Below, piece by piece: positions 45,611 to 53,802 of a DNA stretch of 64,000 nucleotides. Made by a program: the position numbers and the translations under genes. The DNA is taken from the NCBI GenBank assembly GCA_964583765.1, contig CAZOWW010000003.1, forward strand, positions 1 to 64,000. The letters run 5' to 3'. The DNA is from CAZOWW01 sp964583765. Lineage in GTDB: Bacteria > Actinomycetota > Actinomycetes > Actinomycetales > Kineosporiaceae. How positions within the stretch are numbered: the stretch's first letter is position 1; every line of letters starts with the position of its first letter. The notes under the pieces are model-generated. The model saw only the letters and a list, made by a program, of their open reading frames with translations, was not told the DNA's origin and searched no databases.

Positions 45611-46060
45611 CAGGCCTCCCTCCGATCGGACTGGCCGAGGGCTGCGCCACCCGGCTACGGCGTGTGTCCGGAACCCACGAATCCCCTGGCTCACCGATTC
45701 GCGTCAACACCACGGCACGAACGTCCTCGACGACGAAGCGTCACCGGCTCGGATCCTGACATGAATGTCCACAGTACTCAAGGTGCCCTCATGGATTTCG
45801 TCGCATCTGTCGGCCCATGCAACGGATCCGTTACACAACTAGGACATCGACTGCGGGTCCCGACACCCTGCCGACATCACGATCAACCAGTTCAACATTG
45901 AGTAATTGTTCATTTACTTCGAGTAATCGAGGAGCGCGGCCACGTGATTACCGGAAGTAATCCGTCCGGCGGGCCCACCCGGACCCAGCCGGAGCCGGAC
46001 CCGCCCCCACCGAACAGGAGGCGAGCCCGGCTCCGGGGGACCCGACGCCCTGCCTCACCG
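45611..46060. promoter_or_regulatory. Control region of the first aminobutyraldehyde dehydrogenase with paired operator elements
   Basis: 450 bp without a gene; 45890-45962 is markedly AT-rich for this genome. Two 15-bp elements match the pattern TTACTTCSRGTAATC, at 45915-45929 on the plus strand and 45948-45962 on the minus strand, about 33 bp apart. The second extends to the perfect arms GATTAC and GTAATC. A third partial copy, TTGAGTAATTG, lies at 45898-45908. A 12-bp palindrome AACGGATCCGTT is at 45821-45832, but one that short is expected by chance. These elements probably bind a regulator of the downstream dehydrogenase and potD genes. Confidence 0.6.
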
Positions 46061-47506
46061 TCAGCCGAAGGCCGCCATGACGTGCTTGACCCGCGTGTAC
46101 TCCTCCATGCCGTACAGGGAGAGGTCCTTCCCGTGGCCGGAGTGCTTGAATCCGCCGTGGGGCATCTCGGCCACCAGCGGGATGTGCGTGTTGATCCACA
46201 CGCAACCGAAGTCCAGCCGGCGCGAAGCACGCAGCGCGCGGTTCACGTCTCGGGTCCACACGCTGGAGGCCAGGCCGTAGGGCACTCCGTTCGCCATCGC
46301 GAGCGCCTGGTCCTCGCCCTCGAACGCCTGCACGGTGATCACCGGGCCGAAGACCTCCTGCTGCACGATCTCGTCGTCCTGGCGCAGGCCGGCGACGACC
46401 GTGGGTTCCAGGAAGTAGCCGGTGTCGAACCCGGCCGGGCGCGAGCCACCGGCCACGACTCGGGCGTGCTCCGGCAACCGCTCGAGGAACCCGCGCACGC
46501 GGGAGAGCTGCGCGGCGTTGTTCAGCGGGCCGAACAGGGCGTCCTCGTCCGTGGGCAGGCCGACCCGGGCGGCTCCCGCCTGCTCGACCAGCGCCGCCAC
46601 GAAGTCGTCGTGCACCTCCGCGGCCACCAGCACGCGGGTCGCCGCGGTGCAGTCCTGGCCCGCATTGAAGTAGCCGGCCACCGCGATGCCCTCCGCGGCC
46701 GCGGCCAGGTCGGCGTCCGCGAAGACGACCACGGGCGCCTTGCCGCCCAGTTCCAGATGCACGCGCTTGAGGTCCGGTGCGGCCGAGGCCGCGACCTGTG
46801 CGCCCGCACGCACCGAGCCGGTGATCGCCACGAGCTGCGGGACCGGATGCTCCACGACGGCACGCCCGGTCTCGCGGTCCCCGGTGACCACGTTCAGCAC
46901 GCCGGGTGGCAGGAAATCCGCGGCCAGCTCCGCCAGCAGCAGACTGGTCTCGGGCGTCGTCTCGGCCGGCTTGAGCACCACGGTGTTCCCCGCGGCGATC
47001 GCCGGGGCGACCTTCCAGATCGCCATCATGAGCGGGTAGTTCCAGGGCGTCACCTGGCCGACCACCCCGATCGGTTCCCGGCGGATCCACGAGGTGTGCC
47101 CGGCGAGGTACTCCCCCGCCGCGCGCCCCTCCAGCAGGCGGGCGGCGCCGGCGAAGAAGCGCAACTGGTCGACCGCGGGGGGCAGTTCCTCACTCGCGGT
47201 CAGGGCATTGATCTTGCCGGTGTTCCCCGCCTCGGCCAGGACGAACTCCTCGGCCCGCGCCTCCAGGGCATCGGCGATCCGCAGCAGCGCCCGCTGGCGC
47301 TCCGCGGGTGTGGTGTCCCGCCAGCTCTCGAAGGCCCTGGCCGCCGCCGTGTACGCGACGTCCACGTCGGCCGCCGAGGAGACGGGTGCGGTGGCGACCA
47401 CCGCCTCGGTGACCGGGTCGACGACGTCGCTGCGTACGGACGCGAGCGGGTCCTGGTACCGGCCGTCGACGAAGTTGCGCAGTTCTCTGGGTGCAGTGGC
47501 TGCCAC
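46061..47506 (-). CDS. Gamma-aminobutyraldehyde dehydrogenase (second paralogue)
   Basis: Close paralogue of the neighbouring dehydrogenase: QVTPWNYPLMMAIWKVAPAIAAGNTVVLKPAE, ITGSVRAGAQVAASAA, HLELGGKAPVVVFADADL, catalytic Cys in NAGQDCTAATRVLV, and the same C-terminal WINTHIPLVAEMPHGGFKHSGHGKDLSLYGMEEYTRVKHVM. GTG 47506 has GGGAG nine bases upstream (481 residues); GTG 47554 without a ribosome-binding site is the other option. It is divergent from the lrp-aminotransferase pair. Two such enzymes may divide C3 and C4 amino-aldehydes, which is a guess. Confidence 0.87.
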   Translation of the reverse strand: MAATAPRELRNFVDGRYQDPLASVRSDVVDPVTEAVVATAPVSSAADVDVAYTAAARAFESWRDTTPAERQRALLRIADALEARAEEFVLAEAGNTGKINALTASEELPPAVDQLRFFAGAARLLEGRAAGEYLAGHTSWIRREPIGVVGQVTPWNYPLMMAIWKVAPAIAAGNTVVLKPAETTPETSLLLAELAADFLPPGVLNVVTGDRETGRAVVEHPVPQLVAITGSVRAGAQVAASAAPDLKRVHLELGGKAPVVVFADADLAAAAEGIAVAGYFNAGQDCTAATRVLVAAEVHDDFVAALVEQAGAARVGLPTDEDALFGPLNNAAQLSRVRGFLERLPEHARVVAGGSRPAGFDTGYFLEPTVVAGLRQDDEIVQQEVFGPVITVQAFEGEDQALAMANGVPYGLASSVWTRDVNRALRASRRLDFGCVWINTHIPLVAEMPHGGFKHSGHGKDLSLYGMEEYTRVKHVMAAFG

Positions 47507-47785
47507 GGCGTCGATCTCCCTGCGTGTGGGCGGACGGGCACCGCCGACGGACACGGCGACCGCGCCGGGCCCGGCACCTCCCCCGACGGGCGGTGCCCAG
47601 GCCCCGCGCCTGGAGTGGTATATGTGTCCGCGGCGTGGGTCAGGCCGATGCTAGCCAGAGTTGAGGCCCCCGGGAATCCCGTTCTCGACACGCCGAGACC
47701 CTTCTGGGCACGAATCTGATTGTGAAACGTCCCCGAAACAACGGAATCCCTTGCCCAGCACCGTCCCACCCAGGAGGATGTGGCC
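47507..47785. other. Divergent control region, aldehyde dehydrogenase / lrp
   Basis: 279 bp with no gene (if the dehydrogenase starts at 47506). CTGGGCA (47704-47710) and TGCCCAG (47752-47758) form an inverted repeat bracketing the probable lrp promoter, which could be an Lrp contact region. The pattern found upstream of the first dehydrogenase is absent here. Confidence 0.35.
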
Positions 47786-48268
47786 GTGGCGATTCCTGCC
47801 GCGAGGCCCCGCGGTCTCGCCCAGCCGCTGGACGAGACGTCCAAGCGCATCATCGAACAGCTCCAGGCCGACGGCCGGCGTCCCTACGCCTCCATCGGCA
47901 AGGCGGTCGGCCTGTCCGAGGCTGCCGTGCGCCAACGCGTACAGCGGCTCCTCGACTCGGGCGTCATGCAGATCGTGGCGGTCACCGACCCCCTCCAGGT
48001 CGGCTTCTCCCGCCAGGCGATGATCGGCGTGCGTGTCGCGGGCGACATCACCGCCGTCGCCGACCGGCTGGCCGACCTCGACGAGGTCGACTACGTGGTG
48101 ATCACCGCCGGTTCCTTCGACGTCCTCGCCGAGGTCGTCTGCGAGGACGACGATCACCTGCTCGACGTCCTGACCAACCACATCCGCACCCTGCCTGGCG
48201 TGCTCAGTACCGAGACGTTCGTGTACCTGAGACTCCGGAAGCAGCTCTACGACTGGGGCACCCGATGA
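47786..48268 (+). CDS. Lrp/AsnC-family transcriptional regulator
   Basis: About 160 residues: N-terminal HTH (LDETSKRIIEQLQADGRRPYASIGKAVGLSEAAVRQRVQRLLDSGVMQIVAV), then the RAM ligand-binding half (QAMIGVRVAGDITAVADRLADLDEVDYVVITAGSFDVLAEVVCEDDDHLLDVLT). GTG 47786 has AGGAGG eight bases upstream; an in-frame GTG two codons earlier overlaps the ribosome-binding site. Its stop overlaps the aminotransferase ATG (ATGA), so it very likely controls that gene and the locus. The ligand would be an amino acid or pathway intermediate. Confidence 0.92.
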   Translation: MAIPAARPRGLAQPLDETSKRIIEQLQADGRRPYASIGKAVGLSEAAVRQRVQRLLDSGVMQIVAVTDPLQVGFSRQAMIGVRVAGDITAVADRLADLDEVDYVVITAGSFDVLAEVVCEDDDHLLDVLTNHIRTLPGVLSTETFVYLRLRKQLYDWGTR

Positions 48269-49662
48269 CGCAAGCGAACGAGGACCTCCGGCAGGACACC
48301 GAGAGGTCCTTGATCGCCCAGGCCCGCGACCACCTCTGGATGCACTTCACCCGGCACTCGAGTTTCGAGACCGGCGAGGTTCCCGTCATCGTCCGCGGTG
48401 AGGGTGCCTACGTCTACGACGCCGCCGGACGGCGCTACCTGGACGGCCTGTCCGGTCTCTTCGTGGTGCAGGTGGGTCACGGCCGGGCCGAGCTGGCCGA
48501 GGCCGCCGCAGCCCAGGCCCGCGAGCTGGCCTACTTCCCGCTCTGGTCCTACGCCCATCCGCGGGCCGTGGAACTCGCCGAGCGGCTCGCCTCGTACGCA
48601 CCCGGGGACCTCAACCGGGTCTTCTTCACCACCGGCGGCGGTGAGGCGGTGGAGACCGCCTGGAAGCTCGCCAAGCAGTACTGGAAGCTGATGGGACGCC
48701 CGCTCAAGCACAAGGTCGTCTCGCGTGCGGTGGCCTACCACGGCACCACGCACGGTGCGCTCTCGATCACCGGCATCCCCGCGCTCAAGCACGACTTCGA
48801 GCCGCTGGTGCCCGGGGCGATCAAGGTGCCGAACACGAACATCTACCGCGCCGAGGAGCCACTTGCCGCGGACCCGGAGGCCTTCGGCCGGTGGGCGGCG
48901 GACCGCATCGCCGAGGCCATCGAGTTCGAGGGCCCGGACACGGTGGCCGCAGTGTTCCTGGAGCCGGTGCAGAACGCCGGCGGCTGCTTCCCGCCGCCGC
49001 CCGGCTACCTCAAGCGGGTCCGCGAGATCTGCGACCAGTACGACGTCCTGCTCGTCTCCGACGAGGTGATCTGCGCCTTCGGCCGGATCGGGCCGATGTT
49101 CGCCTGCGAGGCGTTCGACTTCGTCCCCGACATGATCACCTGCGCGAAGGGGATGACGAGCGGCTACGCCCCGATCGGCGCGATGATCGCCTCCGACCGG
49201 CTCTTCGAGCCGTTCCGCCACGGGCCGAGTTCGTTCCTGCACGGCTACACCTTCGGCGGCCATCCGGTCTCGGCCGCGGTCGCCCTCGCCAACCTCGACA
49301 TCTTCGAGCGCGAGGGCCTCAACCAGCACGTCCAGGACCGTGCCCCGGCCTTCCGCGCCACCCTCGAGCGGCTGTACGACCTGCCGATCGTGGGCGACAT
49401 CCGCGGCGAGGGGTTCTTCTACGGCATCGAGCTCGTCAAGGACCGCACGACCAAGGAGACCTTCACCGACGCGGAGTGCGAGCGGCTGTTGCGGGGCTTC
49501 CTGTCCAAGGCCCTGTTCGAGGCAGGGCTCTACTGTCGCGCCGACGACCGGGGGGACCCCGTGGTCCAGCTCGCGCCCCCGCTGATCATTGACCAGGCGG
49601 AGTTCGACCAGATCGAGGCCGTCCTGCGCGACGTCCTCACCCGGGCCTGGGATCTCCTGTGA
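48265..49662 (+). CDS. Class III omega-aminotransferase (putrescine/beta-alanine/GABA type)
   Basis: PLP enzyme of fold type I. The N-terminus has MHFTRHSSFETGEVPVIVRGEGAYVYDAAGRRYLDGLSGLFV, then FFTTGGGEAVETAWKLAKQYW, AYHGTTHGALSITGIPALK and the PLP-lysine segment MITCAKGMTSGYAPIGAMI with Lys near residue 295. It is the omega-amino-acid:pyruvate type (SpuC-like), not the ornithine type. ATG 48265 overlaps the lrp stop, giving 465 residues. It would transaminate putrescine, beta-alanine or GABA, generating the semialdehydes for the locus dehydrogenases. The exact amine donor is not known. Confidence 0.88.
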   Translation: MTQANEDLRQDTERSLIAQARDHLWMHFTRHSSFETGEVPVIVRGEGAYVYDAAGRRYLDGLSGLFVVQVGHGRAELAEAAAAQARELAYFPLWSYAHPRAVELAERLASYAPGDLNRVFFTTGGGEAVETAWKLAKQYWKLMGRPLKHKVVSRAVAYHGTTHGALSITGIPALKHDFEPLVPGAIKVPNTNIYRAEEPLAADPEAFGRWAADRIAEAIEFEGPDTVAAVFLEPVQNAGGCFPPPPGYLKRVREICDQYDVLLVSDEVICAFGRIGPMFACEAFDFVPDMITCAKGMTSGYAPIGAMIASDRLFEPFRHGPSSFLHGYTFGGHPVSAAVALANLDIFEREGLNQHVQDRAPAFRATLERLYDLPIVGDIRGEGFFYGIELVKDRTTKETFTDAECERLLRGFLSKALFEAGLYCRADDRGDPVVQLAPPLIIDQAEFDQIEAVLRDVLTRAWDLL

Positions 49663-49728
49663 GTACCTGGGACCTCCGGCGAGCGCCCTGGCACCTCCGG
49701 TGAGCCTCTGGGATCAGCGGTGAGCAGG
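49646..49728. repeat. Four-copy tandem repeat spanning an aminotransferase stop and oxidoreductase start
   Basis: Units of about 20-21 bp with the pattern CTGGGAYCTCCGGTGAGC begin near 49646, 49666, 49687 and 49708. Copy 1 contains the aminotransferase stop (TGAG) and copy 4 the GTG start of the next gene (GGTGAGC). Gene boundary and repeat coincide exactly. Confidence 0.85.
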
Positions 49729-51177
49729 GAACTGCCGTCAGCGGGGACCCGCCCCGGCTCCGGTGGGGAGCCCGGCGCGGAGTACCGGGCGCTCTCGCTC
49801 TGGCACGACGAACTGCTGCGCTCGGGGACCGACGACCTGCGGCCCCGCCCCGCGCTGGACGGCGACACCGAGGTCGACGTGTGCGTGGTCGGGGCCGGGT
49901 TCACCGGCCTGTGGACGGCGTACTACCTGCTGCTGGCCGATCCTGCGCTGCGCGTGCTCGTGGTCGAGCGGGACATCGCGGGCTTCGGGGCGAGCGGACG
50001 CAACGGCGGGTGGTGCTCGGCGCTGTTCCCGGCGTCCGCCGCTGCCGTGGAACGCGAGCACGGCCGTGCCGCGGCCCTGGCCCTGCGCGGCGCGATGAAC
50101 GCGACGGTCGCCGAGGTGGGCCGGGTGGCCGCCGAGGAGGGCATCGACTGCCACTGGGCGCACGCCGGAAGTCTGTGGCTGGCACGTACCCGGGTGCAGT
50201 TGGCCCGGCAGCAGGACGAGTTGGCCGAGGACCGGCGGTTCGGTGAGGTGGACGGCCTGGTCGCCCTCGGCGCCCGCGAGGCGACCGGGCGCCTGGGAGC
50301 CACACGCGTGCTCGGTGCCCTGTGGACCCCCCACTGCGCCCGGGTGCACCCGGCCAGACTGGTCCGGGGCCTGGCACGGGCGGTCGAACGCCGCGGCGGC
50401 CGCATCGTCGAGGGCACCACGGTGCGCCGGCTCGACGAAGGGGCACCCGGGAGCGGACCGCGCGTGGTGACCGACCGTGGGGTGGTGCGCGCGCGGTACC
50501 TCGTCCGGGCCACGGAGGCCTGGACGACGACCCTCCCCGAGACCCCACGGGCGGTCGTGCCCGTGTACTCGCTCATGGTCGCGACCGAACCCCTGCCCGC
50601 CGAATTCTGGGACGGCGCGGGTCTGGCCCGCGGGGAGACCTTCTCGGACGGCCGCCATCTGATCATCTACGGTCAGCGCACCGCCGACGACCGGATCGCC
50701 TTCGGCGGCCGGGGCGCCCCGTACCACTGGGGCAGCCGGATCGAACCGCGCTTCGACCGGGACGAGCGCGTCCTCGCCGCCCTGCGCGCGAGCCTGACCG
50801 AGCTGTTCCCGGCGCTGCGTCGGCACACCTTCACGCACGGCTGGGGCGGACCGCTCGGGATCCCCCGCGACTGGCACGCGAGCGTGGGCCTGGATGCCGG
50901 GACGGGGTTGGCCTGGGCGGGCGGGTACGTGGGCGACGGCGTCGGCACCGCGAACCTGGCCGGACGGACGCTGGCCGACCTCCTCCTGGGCCGGGACACC
51001 GAGCTGACCCGGTTGCCCTGGGTGGGACACCGCTCGCCCCGTTGGGCGCCGGAACCGGTCCGATGGCTGGAGGTCAACGCCGGCCTGTGGACCATGACCG
51101 CGGCCGATCTCGAGGAACGACTCACCCGGCGGCGGAGTGTCCTGGCGCGAGGGATGGGACGCCTGCTGGGACACTGA
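49720..51177 (+). CDS. Second FAD-dependent amine/amino acid oxidoreductase (DAO family)
   Basis: The FAD loop VCVVGAGFTGLWTAYYLLLADP is followed by AGFGASGRNGGWCSALFPAS, the same subgroup signature as the potC-linked enzyme, and a C-terminal GLAWAGGYVGDGVGTANLAGRTLADLLLG. 485 residues from GTG 49720. It follows the aminotransferase on the same strand after a repeat spacer. The two oxidoreductases share family but are not adjacent, so they may act on different amines; substrate unknown. Confidence 0.86.
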   Translation: MSRELPSAGTRPGSGGEPGAEYRALSLWHDELLRSGTDDLRPRPALDGDTEVDVCVVGAGFTGLWTAYYLLLADPALRVLVVERDIAGFGASGRNGGWCSALFPASAAAVEREHGRAAALALRGAMNATVAEVGRVAAEEGIDCHWAHAGSLWLARTRVQLARQQDELAEDRRFGEVDGLVALGAREATGRLGATRVLGALWTPHCARVHPARLVRGLARAVERRGGRIVEGTTVRRLDEGAPGSGPRVVTDRGVVRARYLVRATEAWTTTLPETPRAVVPVYSLMVATEPLPAEFWDGAGLARGETFSDGRHLIIYGQRTADDRIAFGGRGAPYHWGSRIEPRFDRDERVLAALRASLTELFPALRRHTFTHGWGGPLGIPRDWHASVGLDAGTGLAWAGGYVGDGVGTANLAGRTLADLLLGRDTELTRLPWVGHRSPRWAPEPVRWLEVNAGLWTMTAADLEERLTRRRSVLARGMGRLLGH

Positions 51178-51183
51178 TCGGCT

Positions 51184-52524
51184 GTGAGCGAGACGCCTGC
51201 CCCGACCGATCCGTCCGACGCGTCCCCGGCCCCGAGCGTGCCGTCCGCCTCCGGCCAGGCTCCGGGGAGACCACCGGCAGCGGGGAAGGCAGCGGCAGGG
51301 AAGGCACGGGAGGCCGGGACAGCACCGGCGCCCCCGACGCGGGCACGAGGATCGGTCAGCCGACGGGACAAGCGTCTGTTCGCGCTCTGCCTGCTGTCCA
51401 CGGCGGCCGCCGGCGTGGCCGGTCACCTGCCGCTCGGCTCGATCGTCCCCTTCCTGATCGCCGCGATCGCCCTGGCCCTGCTCGCGAGCCTCGTCGGCCG
51501 GGCGGTGGACGCGTTGGGTGACCGTCTGGGCGCCGGTGCGACGGGCGTCGTCCAGTCCGCACTGGGCAATCTGCCGGAGCTGTTCGTCTGCCTCTTCGCC
51601 CTGCACGACGGGCTGCTGGACGTCGTGCGCGCAGCCCTCGTCGGATCCGTGCTGGCCAACGTGCTCCTCGTCCTGGGAATGGCGTTCGTGGTGGGCGGCC
51701 TCCGGCACGGCACGCAGCGCTTCGCCGCCGAACGGGCACGGCTGATCTCCCTGATGCTGGTGCTCTCGGTGATGGCACTGCTGCTGCCCTCGCTCGCCCA
51801 CGTGCTGCACACCCCGGCGGACCATCACGCCTGGGGTCTGTCCATCGTCACGTCGGTGCTGCTCCTGGTGCTCTTCGCGCTCTCCCTGCCCGCCGCGATG
51901 GCCCGGGAGCCCGGCGCGAAGACCTCGCCGGCCACGGGCGAGACCACCCACGGCCCGGCCACGGGCGAGACCTCGGACGGCCCTTCCACGGGCGAGACCT
52001 CGGAGGACGGGTCCCCCGCGACGACCGAGGACGGCGACGAGGGCTCCGCCACGCGGTCCGACCGGGAATGGCCCCTGGCCCTGGCGCTGACCGTGCTCAC
52101 CCTGGCCGGGGTGGGTGCCGCACTGGTCTCGGACTGGTTCGTGGCGGCCCTGCAACCCGCGATCGAGGCCGCCGGCATCTCCCAGGCCTTCGCCGGCCTC
52201 GTCGTGGTGGCGATCGCCGGCAATGCGGTCGAGAACGTCGTGGGGATCCAGCTCGCGGCGCGCAACCAGGCCGACTACGCGCTCTCGGTGATCCTGCAGT
52301 CGCCCCTGCAGATCACGCTCGTCGTCGCGCCCGTCCTCGTGCTGGCGGCACCGCTCGTCGGCGCGACCTTCACCCTGGTGCTGTCGCCGTTCCTGGTCGC
52401 CACCCTGCTCGTGGCCGCGCTGGTGGCGGTCATCGTGGTCGTCGACGGCGAGTCCACCTGGTTCGAGGGAGCCGCCCTGCTCGTGCTCTACCTGCTCGTG
52501 GCGACGGCGTTCTGGTGGGGCTGA
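51184..52524 (+). CDS. Ca2+/cation exchanger (CaCA/ChaA-like)
   Basis: Membrane antiporter with two halves of hydrophobic helices. The conserved alpha-repeat motifs are ALGNLPELFVCLFALHDGLLDVVRAALVGSVLANVLLVLGMAF and AGNAVENVVGIQLAARNQADYALSVILQSPLQITLVVAPV, typical of Ca2+/H+ exchangers. The central hydrophilic loop is acidic and contains a 9-residue tandem repeat of the type PATGETxxG, three copies (near 51950-52017). GTG 51184 is seven bases after the preceding stop. 446 residues. Ca2+/H+ exchange is by family. Confidence 0.85.
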   Translation: MSETPAPTDPSDASPAPSVPSASGQAPGRPPAAGKAAAGKAREAGTAPAPPTRARGSVSRRDKRLFALCLLSTAAAGVAGHLPLGSIVPFLIAAIALALLASLVGRAVDALGDRLGAGATGVVQSALGNLPELFVCLFALHDGLLDVVRAALVGSVLANVLLVLGMAFVVGGLRHGTQRFAAERARLISLMLVLSVMALLLPSLAHVLHTPADHHAWGLSIVTSVLLLVLFALSLPAAMAREPGAKTSPATGETTHGPATGETSDGPSTGETSEDGSPATTEDGDEGSATRSDREWPLALALTVLTLAGVGAALVSDWFVAALQPAIEAAGISQAFAGLVVVAIAGNAVENVVGIQLAARNQADYALSVILQSPLQITLVVAPVLVLAAPLVGATFTLVLSPFLVATLLVAALVAVIVVVDGESTWFEGAALLVLYLLVATAFWWG

Positions 52525-52697
52525 GCACGTAGGCCTGTCGCCCATCTCCGCGGGCACCGCCCGCAGCCCGTTGCCGCGGCGCCCGGGCGGCCCGACACGG
52601 GGAAACCACGGGGAAACCGAGTTGGCCCGGCCCGGGAAATCGGCTATGCAGGCACTGCGCACTTCATGCCGGGGCCCGCCGCCAGAACGGACGCATC

Positions 52698-53657
52698 GTG
52701 ATCCATGCCCAGCAACTCACCCGAACCTTCCGCACCAGGACCGGCACCGTGGAGGCCGTCCGCGGCGTCGACCTGGCCGTCGAGGCGGGTGAGATCGTCG
52801 GCTTCCTGGGACCCAACGGAGCCGGCAAGACGACCACCCTGCGGATTCTGACCACCCTGCTGCGCCCCACCTCCGGTACGGCACGGGTCGCCGGGCACGA
52901 TCTGCGGGACGACCCGGTCGGGGTGCGTCGGCGGATCGGGTACGTGGCCCAGGGCGGGGTGAACCAGTCCGAGGCCCGGGCCGGTGAGGAGATCGTCGAC
53001 CAGGCGCGGCTCTACGGCGTGTCCACGGCCGAAGCGGTGGAGCGCGGACAGCGGCTCTTCGCCGAACTCGACCTGGGCGGTCTCTGGGGCCGCACCTGCG
53101 GTTCGCTCTCCGGCGGCCAACGGCGCCGTCTCGACATCGCGATGGGCCTTGTCCACGCCCCGGCGTTGATCTTCCTCGACGAACCGACGACCGGGCTCGA
53201 CCCCCAGTCCCGGGCCAACCTCTGGGAGCACATCCGCCGCCTGCGCGGCGACGAGAAGACGACGATCTTCCTCACCACGCACTACCTCGACGAGGCCGAC
53301 GCGCTCTGCGACCGGATCATGGTCATCGACCACGGCCTCATCGTCGCTTCGGGAACCCCGGACGAACTCAAACGCCAGGTCTCCGGCGACACCCTCACCG
53401 TGGTGCTCCGGGACCGGCGGCAGGCCGACGCCGCGCTTCCCGTGCTCGCAGCCCTCGACGGCGCCGTGCAGGCCACGGTGAGCGGTGAGCGTGGCACGGT
53501 GCTCGTCCCGCACGGGGGCGCCGCCCTCCCCGGGCTGCTGCGCGAACTCGACGCCCGCGACATCGCCCTGGAGTCCGTCGAGGTGCACCGACCCACGCTG
53601 GACGACGTCTTCCTCTCACTGACCGGCCGCTCGCTGCGGGACGAGCCCGCCCACTGA
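52698..53657 (+). CDS. DrrA-like ABC exporter ATPase
   Basis: ATP-binding subunit: Walker A GPNGAGKTTT, Q-loop AQGGVNQSEA, signature LSGGQRRRLDIAMGL, Walker B LIFLDEPTTGLDP, H-loop THYLDEADAL. The C-terminus ends in the DrrA-type ESVEVHRPTLDDVFLSLTGRSLRD. GTG 52698 gives 319 residues; the ribosome-binding site is weak. It is paired with the ABC-2 permease downstream. Likely an efflux pump for drugs or small molecules; substrate unknown. Confidence 0.92.
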   Translation: MIHAQQLTRTFRTRTGTVEAVRGVDLAVEAGEIVGFLGPNGAGKTTTLRILTTLLRPTSGTARVAGHDLRDDPVGVRRRIGYVAQGGVNQSEARAGEEIVDQARLYGVSTAEAVERGQRLFAELDLGGLWGRTCGSLSGGQRRRLDIAMGLVHAPALIFLDEPTTGLDPQSRANLWEHIRRLRGDEKTTIFLTTHYLDEADALCDRIMVIDHGLIVASGTPDELKRQVSGDTLTVVLRDRRQADAALPVLAALDGAVQATVSGERGTVLVPHGGAALPGLLRELDARDIALESVEVHRPTLDDVFLSLTGRSLRDEPAH

Positions 53658-53684
53658 GCCCCGCCGGCTCCGGCCCGTTCCGCC

Positions 53685-53793
53685 AACCCGCAGGACAGGC
53701 TCCGCACCGGCAGCACGCACCCTGAACCCGCAGCACGTACCCGACCCGTAGCGCGCCCCGAACCCGCAGCACGGGCCCCGAACCCGCAGCACA
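53685..53793. repeat. About five copies of a 20-21-bp tandem repeat between ABC genes
   Basis: Units of the type CCCGAACCCGCAGCACG run from soon after the ATPase stop to the ribosome-binding site of the permease. The last two are nearly exact, and the first are degenerate. Confidence 0.85.
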
Positions 53794-53802
53794 GGAGTGG
53801 AC

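Noticed and set aside
45821..45832. Palindrome AACGGATCCGTT as a specific operator
   Set aside because: A 12-bp perfect palindrome is expected many times by chance in 64 kb; kept only as a note.
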